A stretch of 64,000 nt of DNA from Sinorhizobium americanum (GTDB lineage: Bacteria; Pseudomonadota; Alphaproteobacteria; Rhizobiales; Rhizobiaceae): NCBI RefSeq assembly GCF_001651855.1, contig NZ_LNQC01000062.1, forward strand, positions 1-64,000, in the 5' to 3' direction. This document shows, piece by piece, positions 9,442 to 17,941 of this stretch. A program made the translations under genes and the position numbers. The notes below the pieces were generated by a model that saw only the letters and a list, made by a program, of their open reading frames with translations, made no database searches and was not told the origin of the DNA. Within the stretch, counting starts at the first letter, position 1; each line of letters opens with the position of its first letter.

Positions 9442-10443
9442 TTACAGCGCGGCTTTAACCTTCTCGGCCACTTCCGCCGGAACCCACTTGGTCCAGATGT
9501 CCTTGCTTTCCTCGAGGAAGTGCTTGGCGCCCTCCTCGCCCGTTGCCTGGTTCTCGGTTTCCCAAGCCATCAGCTTGCCGACCGTCTCGTTGCTCCAGCC
9601 GCGCTTGTTGAGGTATTCCATGACCTCCGGGGTGGTACGGTCAGCGAATTCTTTCGTCACGACCGTATAGACCTTGTCGACAGGCCAAGCGTTCACCTTG
9701 GGATCGGGGCACGCCAGATTGGTGATGCAGCGCTTCCATTCCGCGGCGTCGTGCGGCACGGATGCACCGAGCATGACCATCTCGTACTTGCCGAGCAGCG
9801 ACGTGGGAGCCCAGTAATAGGTGATGAAGCCTTCCTTCCGCTCGTATGCCTTGGCGATTGCGCCGTCGAGACCGGCCGCTGACCCCGGGTCGAGAAGCCT
9901 GAAGCCCTTTTCCTCAGCCTGATAGGCCTTGTAAAGCTGAGCCGTAACGACCGTCGCACCCCAGCCTGCTGCACCGTTGAAGATGACGCCCTTGCTCGAA
10001 TCCTCGGGGTCGGGGAAAAGCTCCGGGTGCTTGAGCGCGTCGTCGACCGTCTTGATGTCGGGATGGGCGTCGGCCACGTATTTCGGAATCCACCAGCCCT
10101 GCACGCCGCCGTCCGGCAAGGCAGGAGCTGCGAACACGATCTTGCCTTCCTTGATGCCGCGCGGAACGACTTCCGGCAAGAGATCAACCCAGGTTTCCGG
10201 AGAGACGTCGGGGTCACCCTTCTCGACCATGGACGTGGTCGTCGGCACGGTGTCGCCAGGTACCGTTTCGACGTTGCAGCCGTATCCTTCCGTCAGAATG
10301 AACTTGTCCACATAGGCGAGAACCTCGGCGCTTTGGACGTTATGAATAACGATGCTGACGTCGCCGCATTCAGCGGCGTTGGCAGATACTGCTCCACCGG
10401 CCAGACCGACCAGTAGACATGTGGACGCAAGCATTCCTCTCAT
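9442..10443 (-). CDS. Second ProX-like substrate-binding protein without its own permease
   Basis: 333 residues with signal peptide (cleavage near residue 23, ANA), clearly a paralogue of the proX product at 4878 and of the same length, with shared blocks GGVQGWWIPKY, HPELFPDPED, AEWKRCIT and EEGAKHFLEE. AAAGGGAACG precedes the ATG. No permease or ATPase is attached. The aromatic residue Trp36 of the first protein is Val36 here (NWQSAEV becomes NVQSAEV). It is transcribed divergently from a proline-racemase-superfamily gene, so it may supply proXWV with a different ligand, possibly a hydroxyproline. The ligand is inference. Confidence 0.88.
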   Translation of the reverse strand: MRGMLASTCLLVGLAGGAVSANAAECGDVSIVIHNVQSAEVLAYVDKFILTEGYGCNVETVPGDTVPTTTSMVEKGDPDVSPETWVDLLPEVVPRGIKEGKIVFAAPALPDGGVQGWWIPKYVADAHPDIKTVDDALKHPELFPDPEDSSKGVIFNGAAGWGATVVTAQLYKAYQAEEKGFRLLDPGSAAGLDGAIAKAYERKEGFITYYWAPTSLLGKYEMVMLGASVPHDAAEWKRCITNLACPDPKVNAWPVDKVYTVVTKEFADRTTPEVMEYLNKRGWSNETVGKLMAWETENQATGEEGAKHFLEESKDIWTKWVPAEVAEKVKAAL

Positions 10444-10601
10444 TTTCGTTCCCTTTATGTGCGGCGTGAAAAAGAGGGACGGGATGCCGCATGAACCCGC
10501 CCCGATAGACGTCAGCCCTGCTCCTGCGCCGTGTCGCGGACGCCGGAACATCGTCGCCGACAGCGACAATCCCGTTGACAGGAGTTCGATATCGGATAAG
10601 A

Positions 10602-10619
10602 GATATCGTATACTATATC
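10602..10619. promoter_or_regulatory. GTATAC palindrome, probable GntR operator
   Basis: GATATCGTATACTATATC is an 18-bp palindrome with one mismatched pair (positions 6 and 13). It lies between the orphan proX and the racemase-family gene and overlaps a TATACT -10-like hexamer. A shorter perfect version stands before the dehydratase gene at 13171-13182. The 337-bp gap 10444-10780 holds nothing else that I can identify apart from the racemase-gene ribosome-binding site. Confidence 0.65.
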
Positions 10620-10780
10620 TGAACGGGCTTGAAAACCCCGATGAAGCTCCCGATCGCAGCGCCTGATTTTGCTCAGGGGCAAATAGCGATCGAGACGCTG
10701 GGCACCTGTGCGAGCGAGATGCGCATCGAGCGCAATTGCTTGACGCCAATTCGAAGTGCAACTTTAGGAGGAAGGAAGTC

Positions 10781-11833
10781 ATGGCGTTTAAAAGAACGAT
10801 CCACGCAGTTGATACCCATGCAGGCACGCCGATGCGCGTGGTTACAGGAGGAATTCCGCACATCCCCGGAAACTCCGTCTACGACAAGATGAAATGGCTG
10901 GAGAGCAATGACGATCAGTTGCGCAAGCTTCTGCTTCGCGAGCCGCGTGGATACCCGGCGCACTGCTGCAACATCATCGTGCCGCCCACGCATCCCGAGG
11001 CGGATGCCGGCTACATCATCTTGGAGCAAATCGAATATCCGGTGATGTCGGGAGGCAATACAATCTCGGTGGTGACGGTGCTGCTGGAAATGGGCATGCT
11101 CCCCATGAAGGAGCCCGTTACCGAGCTTGTCCTCGAGGCACCCGCCGGTTTGATCCGGGTCAAGGCGCAGTGCGAGAACGGCAAGGTCAAGAGCGTCACG
11201 TTCAAGAACGTGCCCGCCTTTGCGGCCCATCTGGACGCGGTGATCGACGTGCCGCAGCTTGGCAAGGTGACCGTGGATGTCGGCTGGGGCGGCATGTTCT
11301 ACGTCATCGCCGATGTGCGGCAGTTCCGCGGCCTCGAACTGATCCCCGAGCACGGCAGGGAAATCGCCCGCATTTCGTCAATGATCCGGCAAGCAGCCAT
11401 CGAGCAACTGCCTGTCGCCCACCCGGATTATCCAGGCGTTGGTATCACGATCTCCCAGCTGTCGGGGCCAACGGAGGATCCGAACGCCGACTGGAAGAAT
11501 ACGGTGACGATGGCATCGGGTGATTTCTCCTGGGACAATCCCGCCACCTGGACGGGGGCGCTGGATCGCTGCCCTTGCGGCACAGGTACCTGCGCAAAAA
11601 TGGCCGTCCTGCATGCAAAGGGTGAGCTGCCGCTTCACCAGGATTTCCGGCACCAGGGAATTCTGGGCAACGTGTACACCGGTCGGCTCGTCGACGAAGC
11701 AAGGATCGGGAACAAACCAGCTGTTGTGCCGACTCTCACCGGCACCAGCTGGATATACGGCTTGAACACCATCGTACTCGACAACGACGATCCCTTCATC
11801 GAGGGTTTCACGGTGGGAGATACCTGGGCCTGA
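10781..11833 (+). CDS. Proline racemase superfamily protein, Ser/Cys active-site type
   Basis: 350 residues; a strong AGGAGGAAGG precedes the ATG. Both catalytic loops are visible: MSGGNT with Ser90 where racemases have Cys, and DRCPCGTGT with Cys266 at the second position. The family comprises proline racemase and 4-hydroxyproline 2-epimerase (Cys/Cys) and trans-3-hydroxyproline dehydratase (second residue Thr). Ser/Cys variants are less typical, so epimerase versus another proline-type activity cannot be settled. It is divergent from the orphan proX and convergent with the tautomerase/dehydratase pair. Confidence 0.85.
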   Translation: MAFKRTIHAVDTHAGTPMRVVTGGIPHIPGNSVYDKMKWLESNDDQLRKLLLREPRGYPAHCCNIIVPPTHPEADAGYIILEQIEYPVMSGGNTISVVTVLLEMGMLPMKEPVTELVLEAPAGLIRVKAQCENGKVKSVTFKNVPAFAAHLDAVIDVPQLGKVTVDVGWGGMFYVIADVRQFRGLELIPEHGREIARISSMIRQAAIEQLPVAHPDYPGVGITISQLSGPTEDPNADWKNTVTMASGDFSWDNPATWTGALDRCPCGTGTCAKMAVLHAKGELPLHQDFRHQGILGNVYTGRLVDEARIGNKPAVVPTLTGTSWIYGLNTIVLDNDDPFIEGFTVGDTWA

Positions 11834-11868
11834 TTGGATCCGCCGTTATCGGACGACGACCGAAGGCA

Positions 11869-11900
11869 AACCGGTAAGGAGGATCACCTACTTACCGGTT
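11869..11900. terminator. Stem-loop between convergent genes
   Basis: AACCGGTAAG (11869-11878) and CTTACCGGTT (11891-11900) pair over 10 bp with a 12-nt loop, between the racemase-family stop and the tautomerase stop. No T run follows on either strand, so termination is likely but unproven. Confidence 0.5.
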
Positions 11901-11901
11901 G

Positions 11902-12099
11902 TCACTTCAGTTGAGCGTGGGCGCTGAAAGGCTCGCCGGCGACAAGCCAATCCAAGGGCGATATCTCGGTGAAGATGACCGTCGTAGCGGTCGGCTTGAT
12001 GCCGGCGACCGCCTCGAGCACTTTGGTGATCTCGAGACCGATCTCGGCTTTCGTCTCAGCACTGCGGCCGGGAAACAATTCGATTCTGACAATCGGCAT
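11902..12099 (-). CDS. 4-oxalocrotonate tautomerase family protein
   Basis: 65 residues beginning MPIVRIELFPGRSAETKAE, so Pro1 becomes the catalytic base after Met removal, as in 4-OT enzymes; the length is the usual subunit size and Arg11/Arg12-region side chains are conserved in kind. GAGGAGGAACC-type sequence precedes the start. It follows the dehydratase gene by 12 bp, so it probably acts in the same path, perhaps on enamine/imine tautomers of the pyrroline product. That role is inferred from position. Confidence 0.8.
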   Translation of the reverse strand: MPIVRIELFPGRSAETKAEIGLEITKVLEAVAGIKPTATTVIFTEISPLDWLVAGEPFSAHAQLK

Positions 12100-12111
12100 G
12101 GAGGTTCCTCC

Positions 12112-13140
12112 TCAAGAATCCGTCGGCCAGGTGTCGGAGAGCCGGTACCCTGCCTGGAAGGGATCGGCGGGATCGATCATGAGTTGCTTCGTTCCGACCA
12201 CCCACGCACGGCCGGAGATGATCGGGCTGATGCCGGCGGTGCCGTTGATGTCGACCGCACTGTCGATGCTGCAGTGGAATTCGGTATCGATCAGCGAGAC
12301 GCCTACGAAGCGGTCGCCAACCTTCATCTGGCCCTTGGCATGGAGCACGGCCATGCGCGCCGAGCATCCGGTACCGGTCGGCGAGCGGTCGATCTTGCCG
12401 GGGCGGATGGCGACCGCATTCTTGCCCGTCAAAACACCGTCCTTTATCTCCACCGGATTGGTGAACTGGCAGAAGGAGATGTGATGCCAGTCGTTTGCCG
12501 GGTGCTTGAAGCCAAGCTGCTCGTTGGCGGCCCTGGTGATCTTCATGCCGGTCGTGGCCAGGTCGCGCGCCTGGTCGGGCTCAAGGCTGAGACCGACCGA
12601 GGCCGCATCGACGATGACGAAACTGTCGCCGCCATAGGCGGTATCGACGGTGAGCGTGCCTATGCCCTCCACCTCGAGCTTCGCATCCAGCTTGTCTGCA
12701 AAGGAGGGAACGTTGCGGACGCGGATGCGCTCGGCCTTGCCGTTGCGGCATTCGGCCTCGACTTCGATCAGGCCTCCCGGCGGCTCAAGCACGATCCGGG
12801 TGATCGGCTCCTGCATTGGGATGATCCCCGTATCGAGAAGCACCGTCGCAACGCAGATCGAGTTGGAGCCGGACATCGGCGGCGTGTCGGCGGGCTCCAT
12901 GATGATCCAGCCCATCTGCGCCCTCGGGTTCTTCGGCGGCACGAGCAGGTTGACATGGCGGAAGACGCCGCCGCGCGGCTCGTTCAGCACGAAGTTGCGG
13001 AGCGTTTCGTCCTCGGCGATCCAGCGGGACTGTTCCCATACGGTCTCGCCGGGAGGCGGCGCGACGCCGCCGACGATGACGTCGCCGACCTCGCCCTCGG
13101 CGTGGCAACTCACCACATGCACGATCTTCGATGTACGCAT
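12112..13140 (-). CDS. trans-3-hydroxy-L-proline dehydratase (proline racemase superfamily, Ser/Thr type)
   Basis: 342 residues from ATG 13140 ([20 protein letters not shown]); the upstream in-frame extension is rejected because it crosses the promoter palindrome. The active-site pair reads Ser90 in MSGSNS and Thr255 in DRSPTGTG. A Thr at the second position is the hallmark of trans-3-hydroxyproline dehydratases, which make delta1-pyrroline-2-carboxylate, as against Cys/Cys racemases. The reductase at 8058 would finish the route to proline. It forms an operon with the tautomerase. Confidence 0.88.
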   Translation of the reverse strand: MRTSKIVHVVSCHAEGEVGDVIVGGVAPPPGETVWEQSRWIAEDETLRNFVLNEPRGGVFRHVNLLVPPKNPRAQMGWIIMEPADTPPMSGSNSICVATVLLDTGIIPMQEPITRIVLEPPGGLIEVEAECRNGKAERIRVRNVPSFADKLDAKLEVEGIGTLTVDTAYGGDSFVIVDAASVGLSLEPDQARDLATTGMKITRAANEQLGFKHPANDWHHISFCQFTNPVEIKDGVLTGKNAVAIRPGKIDRSPTGTGCSARMAVLHAKGQMKVGDRFVGVSLIDTEFHCSIDSAVDINGTAGISPIISGRAWVVGTKQLMIDPADPFQAGYRLSDTWPTDS

Positions 13141-13170
13141 ATTCGCTCGACCCCCGGTTAAAGCCTCATA

Positions 13171-13182
13171 ATCGTATACGAT
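13171..13182. promoter_or_regulatory. Perfect GTATAC palindrome before the dehydratase gene
   Basis: ATCGTATACGAT is a perfect 12-bp palindrome 31 bp upstream of the dehydratase ATG and shares its core with the site at 10602-10619. A related half-like stretch, GTCTACGATATC, occurs at 13293-13304 ahead of the gntR gene. A GntR/FadR-type regulator encoded at 13345 is the obvious candidate to bind here. Confidence 0.65.
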
Positions 13183-13344
13183 ATACATAAAACCTCAAGC
13201 TTTACCTGAAGCGCTATAAGGAATTTTGTTGGAACTGAGGGAAGAAGCCCGGCAATCACCACGGCGGCACAGCCATCTTGTGGCGCGAGATGGTCTACGA
13301 TATCCCAAGACGACCTTCGTCCTGGACGAAACAAGGAGCTTGGA

Positions 13345-14028
13345 ATGCCCTTCAACACCGCGCAGGCGACTGATCTGGGGAAAGCGCCCACAGCCTCGGA
13401 TGTGATCTTAAAGTTCATCCGTGATTCGATTGCTGACGGCTCCCTGGATGAGGGTGAGCCGATCCGCCAGGACGACGTCGCTCGCCTGTTCAACGTCAGC
13501 AAAATTCCCGTCCGGGAGGCGCTCAAACGGCTCGAGGCGGAGGGTCTGGTGGAGTTCCACCGGAACAAGGGCGCCATCGTCACGAGTGTGTCCGAACCTG
13601 AGATCGCCCAGATTTTCGAGGTGCGCGCGATCCTGGAATCGAACGCGATCAAGCTCTCGGTCCCTCATATGACGGTAGAGACCTTTGAAAAGGCCCTCGC
13701 CTACTGCGACGCCTTCGCTAAGGAGACCGACGTCGCTCGATGGTCGGAACTGAATTGGCGGTTCCACAGCTGTCTCTACGAGGACGCTCAGCGGCCGTTC
13801 CTCGTCAACACGATCCGCTCCGTGAACGATCGGCTGGAACGATACCTGAGAGTTCAACTGACGCTGTCGCAAGGCCAGCAGACAGCCGACCGGGAACATC
13901 GGCAAATTCTTGATGCCTGCAGAGACAGGGACGAAGAAAAGGCAGCGGACCTACTGTATGCCCACATCATGAACGCTTGCAAATCCCTCCTGAAGCATCT
14001 TCCTGCAAAGAAGGTCGCTGACCGATAG
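13345..14028 (+). CDS. GntR-family regulator (FadR/FCD subfamily)
   Basis: 227 residues with AAGGAG before the ATG. A winged-helix domain occupies about 18-85 (IRQDDVARLFNVSKIPVREA, then LKRLEAEGLVEF); the C-terminal FCD helical domain has the usual metal/ligand-type residues around ELNWRFHSCLYED and DREHRQILDACRDRD. It is divergent from the dehydratase operon and shares its control region. GntR/FCD proteins commonly respond to small acids or amino-acid derivatives, so a hydroxyproline effector is plausible. Confidence 0.88.
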   Translation: MPFNTAQATDLGKAPTASDVILKFIRDSIADGSLDEGEPIRQDDVARLFNVSKIPVREALKRLEAEGLVEFHRNKGAIVTSVSEPEIAQIFEVRAILESNAIKLSVPHMTVETFEKALAYCDAFAKETDVARWSELNWRFHSCLYEDAQRPFLVNTIRSVNDRLERYLRVQLTLSQGQQTADREHRQILDACRDRDEEKAADLLYAHIMNACKSLLKHLPAKKVADR

Positions 14029-14074
14029 CCGCCCCTTTGTTGTTGTTCTCTTTCGGCGCCGGCCGACCCCTTGG

Positions 14075-15136
14075 CTACGCTTCCACGGTCACGTGGCCCA
14101 GGGGTTTGGAGCAACAGGCGAGGATATAGCCCTCCTCGACATCCTCCTCCGTGATGCCGCCATTGTGCACCATGTGGACCTGGCCTTCCGTCTTGCGCAC
14201 CTTGCAGGTGCCGCAGATCCCCATCGAACAGCCCGAGGGGATCACCAGTCCCGCCGCCTTTGCTGCCACCAGGATCGTATCCGTCTCGTTGCACCGGGCG
14301 CTGATGCCGGAGAGGGAGAAGGCGATCTCGGCCCGATTCTGCTCATCGGGGACCACATCCTCGGGAACATCTTCGGCGTGCTCGGGCTCTGCCGTGAAGC
14401 TCTCCTGATGGTAGCGGCTCATGTCGTAGCCGAGACCGGCAAGCGCCTCGCGCACGGCCCGCATGAAAGGCTCGGGGCCGCAGCAGAACACCTCGCGTTC
14501 GAGATAGTCCTGGGCCATCAGGCCCAGCATGATCTGGTTGAACATTCCCCGATAGCCGGTCCAGGGCCGGAAGGGATCGGGCTCTTCGACCACCCATTTC
14601 AGGTCGATGCCGACGATGCGCGAGGCCATGAGTTCCATCCGGTCGCGCAGGATGATCTCGGAGGGGCGGCGGGCGCAGTTGATGAACACGATATCCGGCT
14701 CACGGCCGGAATCGTATAGCCAGGTGGTCATCGCCACCATCGGCGTGATGCCGGAACCGGCGGAAATGAAGAGGTATTTCTCCGCCGGGTGATGCACGAT
14801 CGAGAACTTTCCCGCAGGGCCGATGGCCCTGATGCGCATGCCCTTATGCAGCTTGTCGAGCATCCAGCGCGTGCCGATGGACCGATCCTGCGCCTTGACC
14901 GTGATCGTCAGGGCCGTTGGCCGCGATGGTGAGGACGAGATCGTATAGGTGCGGTAGAGCGGCCCTTCCGGCGTGGGCAGTTCCAGCGTGACGAACTGCC
15001 CCGGATCATGGTTGAACAGCGCCCCGGACGGGCTTTGAAAACTGAAGGTCACTACGTTCGGCGCCTCCGGCGTGCGGGTGACGCATTCGAGCGGTTCGGC
15101 ATCGCTCCAGAAGCTGAGTGTCTTGAACTGGCTCAT
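14075..15136 (-). CDS. Rieske oxygenase reductase component (FAD/NAD plus 2Fe-2S)
   Basis: 353 residues. An FAD-binding barrel (about 15-115) carries RTYTISSSPS, an NAD-binding domain follows (SAGSGITPM, then CCGPEPFM), and a plant-type ferredoxin domain closes the protein (CSMGICGTCKVRKTEG and the last ligand in ACCSKP). This is the GbcB/Stc4-type electron chain NADH to FAD to 2Fe-2S to the Rieske oxygenase. It starts 3 bp after the oxygenase stop codon, so the two are translationally linked. Confidence 0.92.
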   Translation of the reverse strand: MSQFKTLSFWSDAEPLECVTRTPEAPNVVTFSFQSPSGALFNHDPGQFVTLELPTPEGPLYRTYTISSSPSRPTALTITVKAQDRSIGTRWMLDKLHKGMRIRAIGPAGKFSIVHHPAEKYLFISAGSGITPMVAMTTWLYDSGREPDIVFINCARRPSEIILRDRMELMASRIVGIDLKWVVEEPDPFRPWTGYRGMFNQIMLGLMAQDYLEREVFCCGPEPFMRAVREALAGLGYDMSRYHQESFTAEPEHAEDVPEDVVPDEQNRAEIAFSLSGISARCNETDTILVAAKAAGLVIPSGCSMGICGTCKVRKTEGQVHMVHNGGITEEDVEEGYILACCSKPLGHVTVEA

Positions 15137-15139
15137 CGC

Positions 15140-16481
<1,342 letters not shown>

Positions 16482-16527
16482 CTTCAACCGTCTGCACACC
16501 GACAAGTACGATCCATTAGAGGTCCGG

Positions 16528-17406
16528 ATGCCAAGCCCCTATGACTTCTCTTCGATGACCGCCCTTATCTGCTTCGAAGCGGCGGCGCGAAACGCGAGTT
16601 TCAAGAAAGCCGCACAGGAAATGAATGTGACGCCGGCTGCCGTCAGCCACCAGATCAAGGCGCTGGAGATGGACCTCGGATGCAGCCTATTCCTCCGCCA
16701 CCACCGCGGCGTCGAACTCACGGAGAAAGGAGCGTTTCTGTTCATCGCGATCCAGCGGGGGTTCGAGTCGATTTCCGAAGCCGTCACCCAGATGCGCGAG
16801 CGCCCGGAAACGGTCGACGTCACGGTCGGGACCACGACGGCCATCAGTTCGCTGTGGCTCACACCAAAGATCTCGGCCTTCTGGAAGATCCATCCCACCG
16901 TTTCCGTTTCGCAGCTCGTCAGCGACGTGCCGGGAATGACCGGCCGCTGCGATCTCAGCATCCATTACGGCAATCCGCTGGAGAACGGCGTCGAATACCG
17001 CAAACTCTTTCAGGACCACATCGTGGCTATGGGAACATCCGGTTTCGCCGCCGAGCATGGCATTTCCAGGCTTGAGGATCTGATCAAGGCACCGTTGATT
17101 CACTCGAGCAGCAAGGAGACAGGCTGGACAACCTGGGACGACTGGTTTGCCGCGCTTGGACGCCCGGCACCCAAAGGTCGTAGCTTTTATGTGAACAATT
17201 ACATGATAGCCCTTCAGGCTGCGCAGGACGATGTCGGGGCGGTGCTTGGCTGGGACGGGTTGGTCGGAAGCCTGATCGAGGAAAGACGGCTGGTGAGGCT
17301 TGTTCCGGAGAGCATCCCCTCGCCCGTGGCCTTTCACCTGAAGATCCACCCGCGTGCTTCGTCAAAGGCTCGCCTTTTCGCGGATTGGCTCGTTGCAAGC
17401 GATTGA
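16528..17406 (+). CDS. LysR-family regulator, divergent from stc2
   Basis: 292 residues. The N-terminal helix-turn-helix (FKKAAQEMNVTPAAVSHQIK, about 27-46) is followed by the linker helix and a periplasmic-binding-like effector domain, resembling the GcvA subgroup. GAGGTCCGG precedes the ATG. It is divergent from stc2 with LysR boxes between, so it is probably the activator of the Rieske demethylase/reductase pair in response to a betaine. Confidence 0.9.
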   Translation: MPSPYDFSSMTALICFEAAARNASFKKAAQEMNVTPAAVSHQIKALEMDLGCSLFLRHHRGVELTEKGAFLFIAIQRGFESISEAVTQMRERPETVDVTVGTTTAISSLWLTPKISAFWKIHPTVSVSQLVSDVPGMTGRCDLSIHYGNPLENGVEYRKLFQDHIVAMGTSGFAAEHGISRLEDLIKAPLIHSSSKETGWTTWDDWFAALGRPAPKGRSFYVNNYMIALQAAQDDVGAVLGWDGLVGSLIEERRLVRLVPESIPSPVAFHLKIHPRASSKARLFADWLVASD

Positions 17407-17447
17407 GGTCGAACTGCGTCGCCCTTACCGGGATTTCGCAATCACTG

Positions 17448-17501
17448 ATTTTCTAAGGAGAAATGGTACGGTTGGGTGGTCTCGAACCACCGACCTCAGG
17501 T
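17448..17501 (-). repeat. Copy of the tRNA-His 3' half, candidate attachment site
   Basis: These 54 bp match 20648-20701 in direct orientation with a single mismatch (17454). The part from 17464 equals the last 38 nt of tRNA-His including CCA; similarity ends abruptly at 17501 inside the anticodon stem. A direct repeat of the 3' half of a tRNA is the usual scar of tyrosine-integrase insertion. Confidence 0.8.
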
Positions 17502-17590
17502 TCCGTCGTTGCGACATGGACACTCCAGCAGTGCGCCGATGCCATGACCGATGCAGCAAGAAACCGGCTCAGTCCCTCTTCGCCCGGCGT

Positions 17591-17743
17591 CTGTCCAGAA
17601 AACCGAAACGCGCAAAGGCAGCCTATTCGACATTGGGCCTGGCGTGCATCCTAGGCATGGGCATTCTCTTCACGCCCGTCAACCCGATCCAAGCGCTCTA
17701 TTGGAGCGCCGTGATAAACGGTGTCGTGGCCGTGCCGGTAATG
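17591..17743 (+). pseudogene. Remnant of an Nramp-type divalent metal transporter
   Basis: About 50 residues in one frame read like the late part of an Nramp protein: RKPKRAKAAYSTLG, a hydrophobic stretch, then PVNPIQALYWSAVINGVVAV and PVM. There is no start or upstream half; the frame runs into the tRNA copy on the left and into unrelated sequence after PVM. It lies in the 430-bp gap 17407-17836, whose only other content is the tRNA fragment. Confidence 0.6.
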
Positions 17744-17836
17744 ACCGGTGATGAGAGCGGGAACTTTACCGAAAAGTGCGGTCGTGCTCCGTTGCATCGG
17801 ACTTCTCGCCCCTGACGATTAACCCAGGCAGTTCTG

Positions 17837-17941
17837 CTAGAGCGCCCCAGACATGTAGAGACCCACGATCAGGAGATCGAGTGCAAGCACCATGTACAGG
17901 GCCATAAGCGGAGATAGTCTCCTTTTTTCTCTGCTTCTCAT
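17837..17941 (-). CDS. 34-aa single-span membrane protein coupled to the APC transporter
   Basis: The sequence MRSREKRRLSPLMALYMVLA is followed by LDLLIVGLYMSGAL: a basic head then one hydrophobic helix. Its ATG overlaps the transporter stop codon (ATGA), with GGGAG upstream inside the transporter gene. That overlap, the positive-inside topology and the shared strand support a real small protein, perhaps an accessory subunit of the transporter. Confidence 0.6.
   Translation of the reverse strand: MRSREKRRLSPLMALYMVLALDLLIVGLYMSGAL

Noticed and set aside
10444-10863. Long upstream extension of the orphan ProX
   Set aside because: A signal peptide begins at the internal Met (10443), and the extension crosses a promoter and the racemase-gene start.
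11899-13161. 420-codon plus-strand frame over the dehydratase and tautomerase genes
   Set aside because: Antisense shadow of two genes with clear active-site motifs on the minus strand.
17354-17590. Reading frame joining the LysR end, tRNA copy and Nramp remnant
   Set aside because: The frame crosses a tRNA fragment and overlaps the LysR end in another frame; only the Nramp-like part has protein character.
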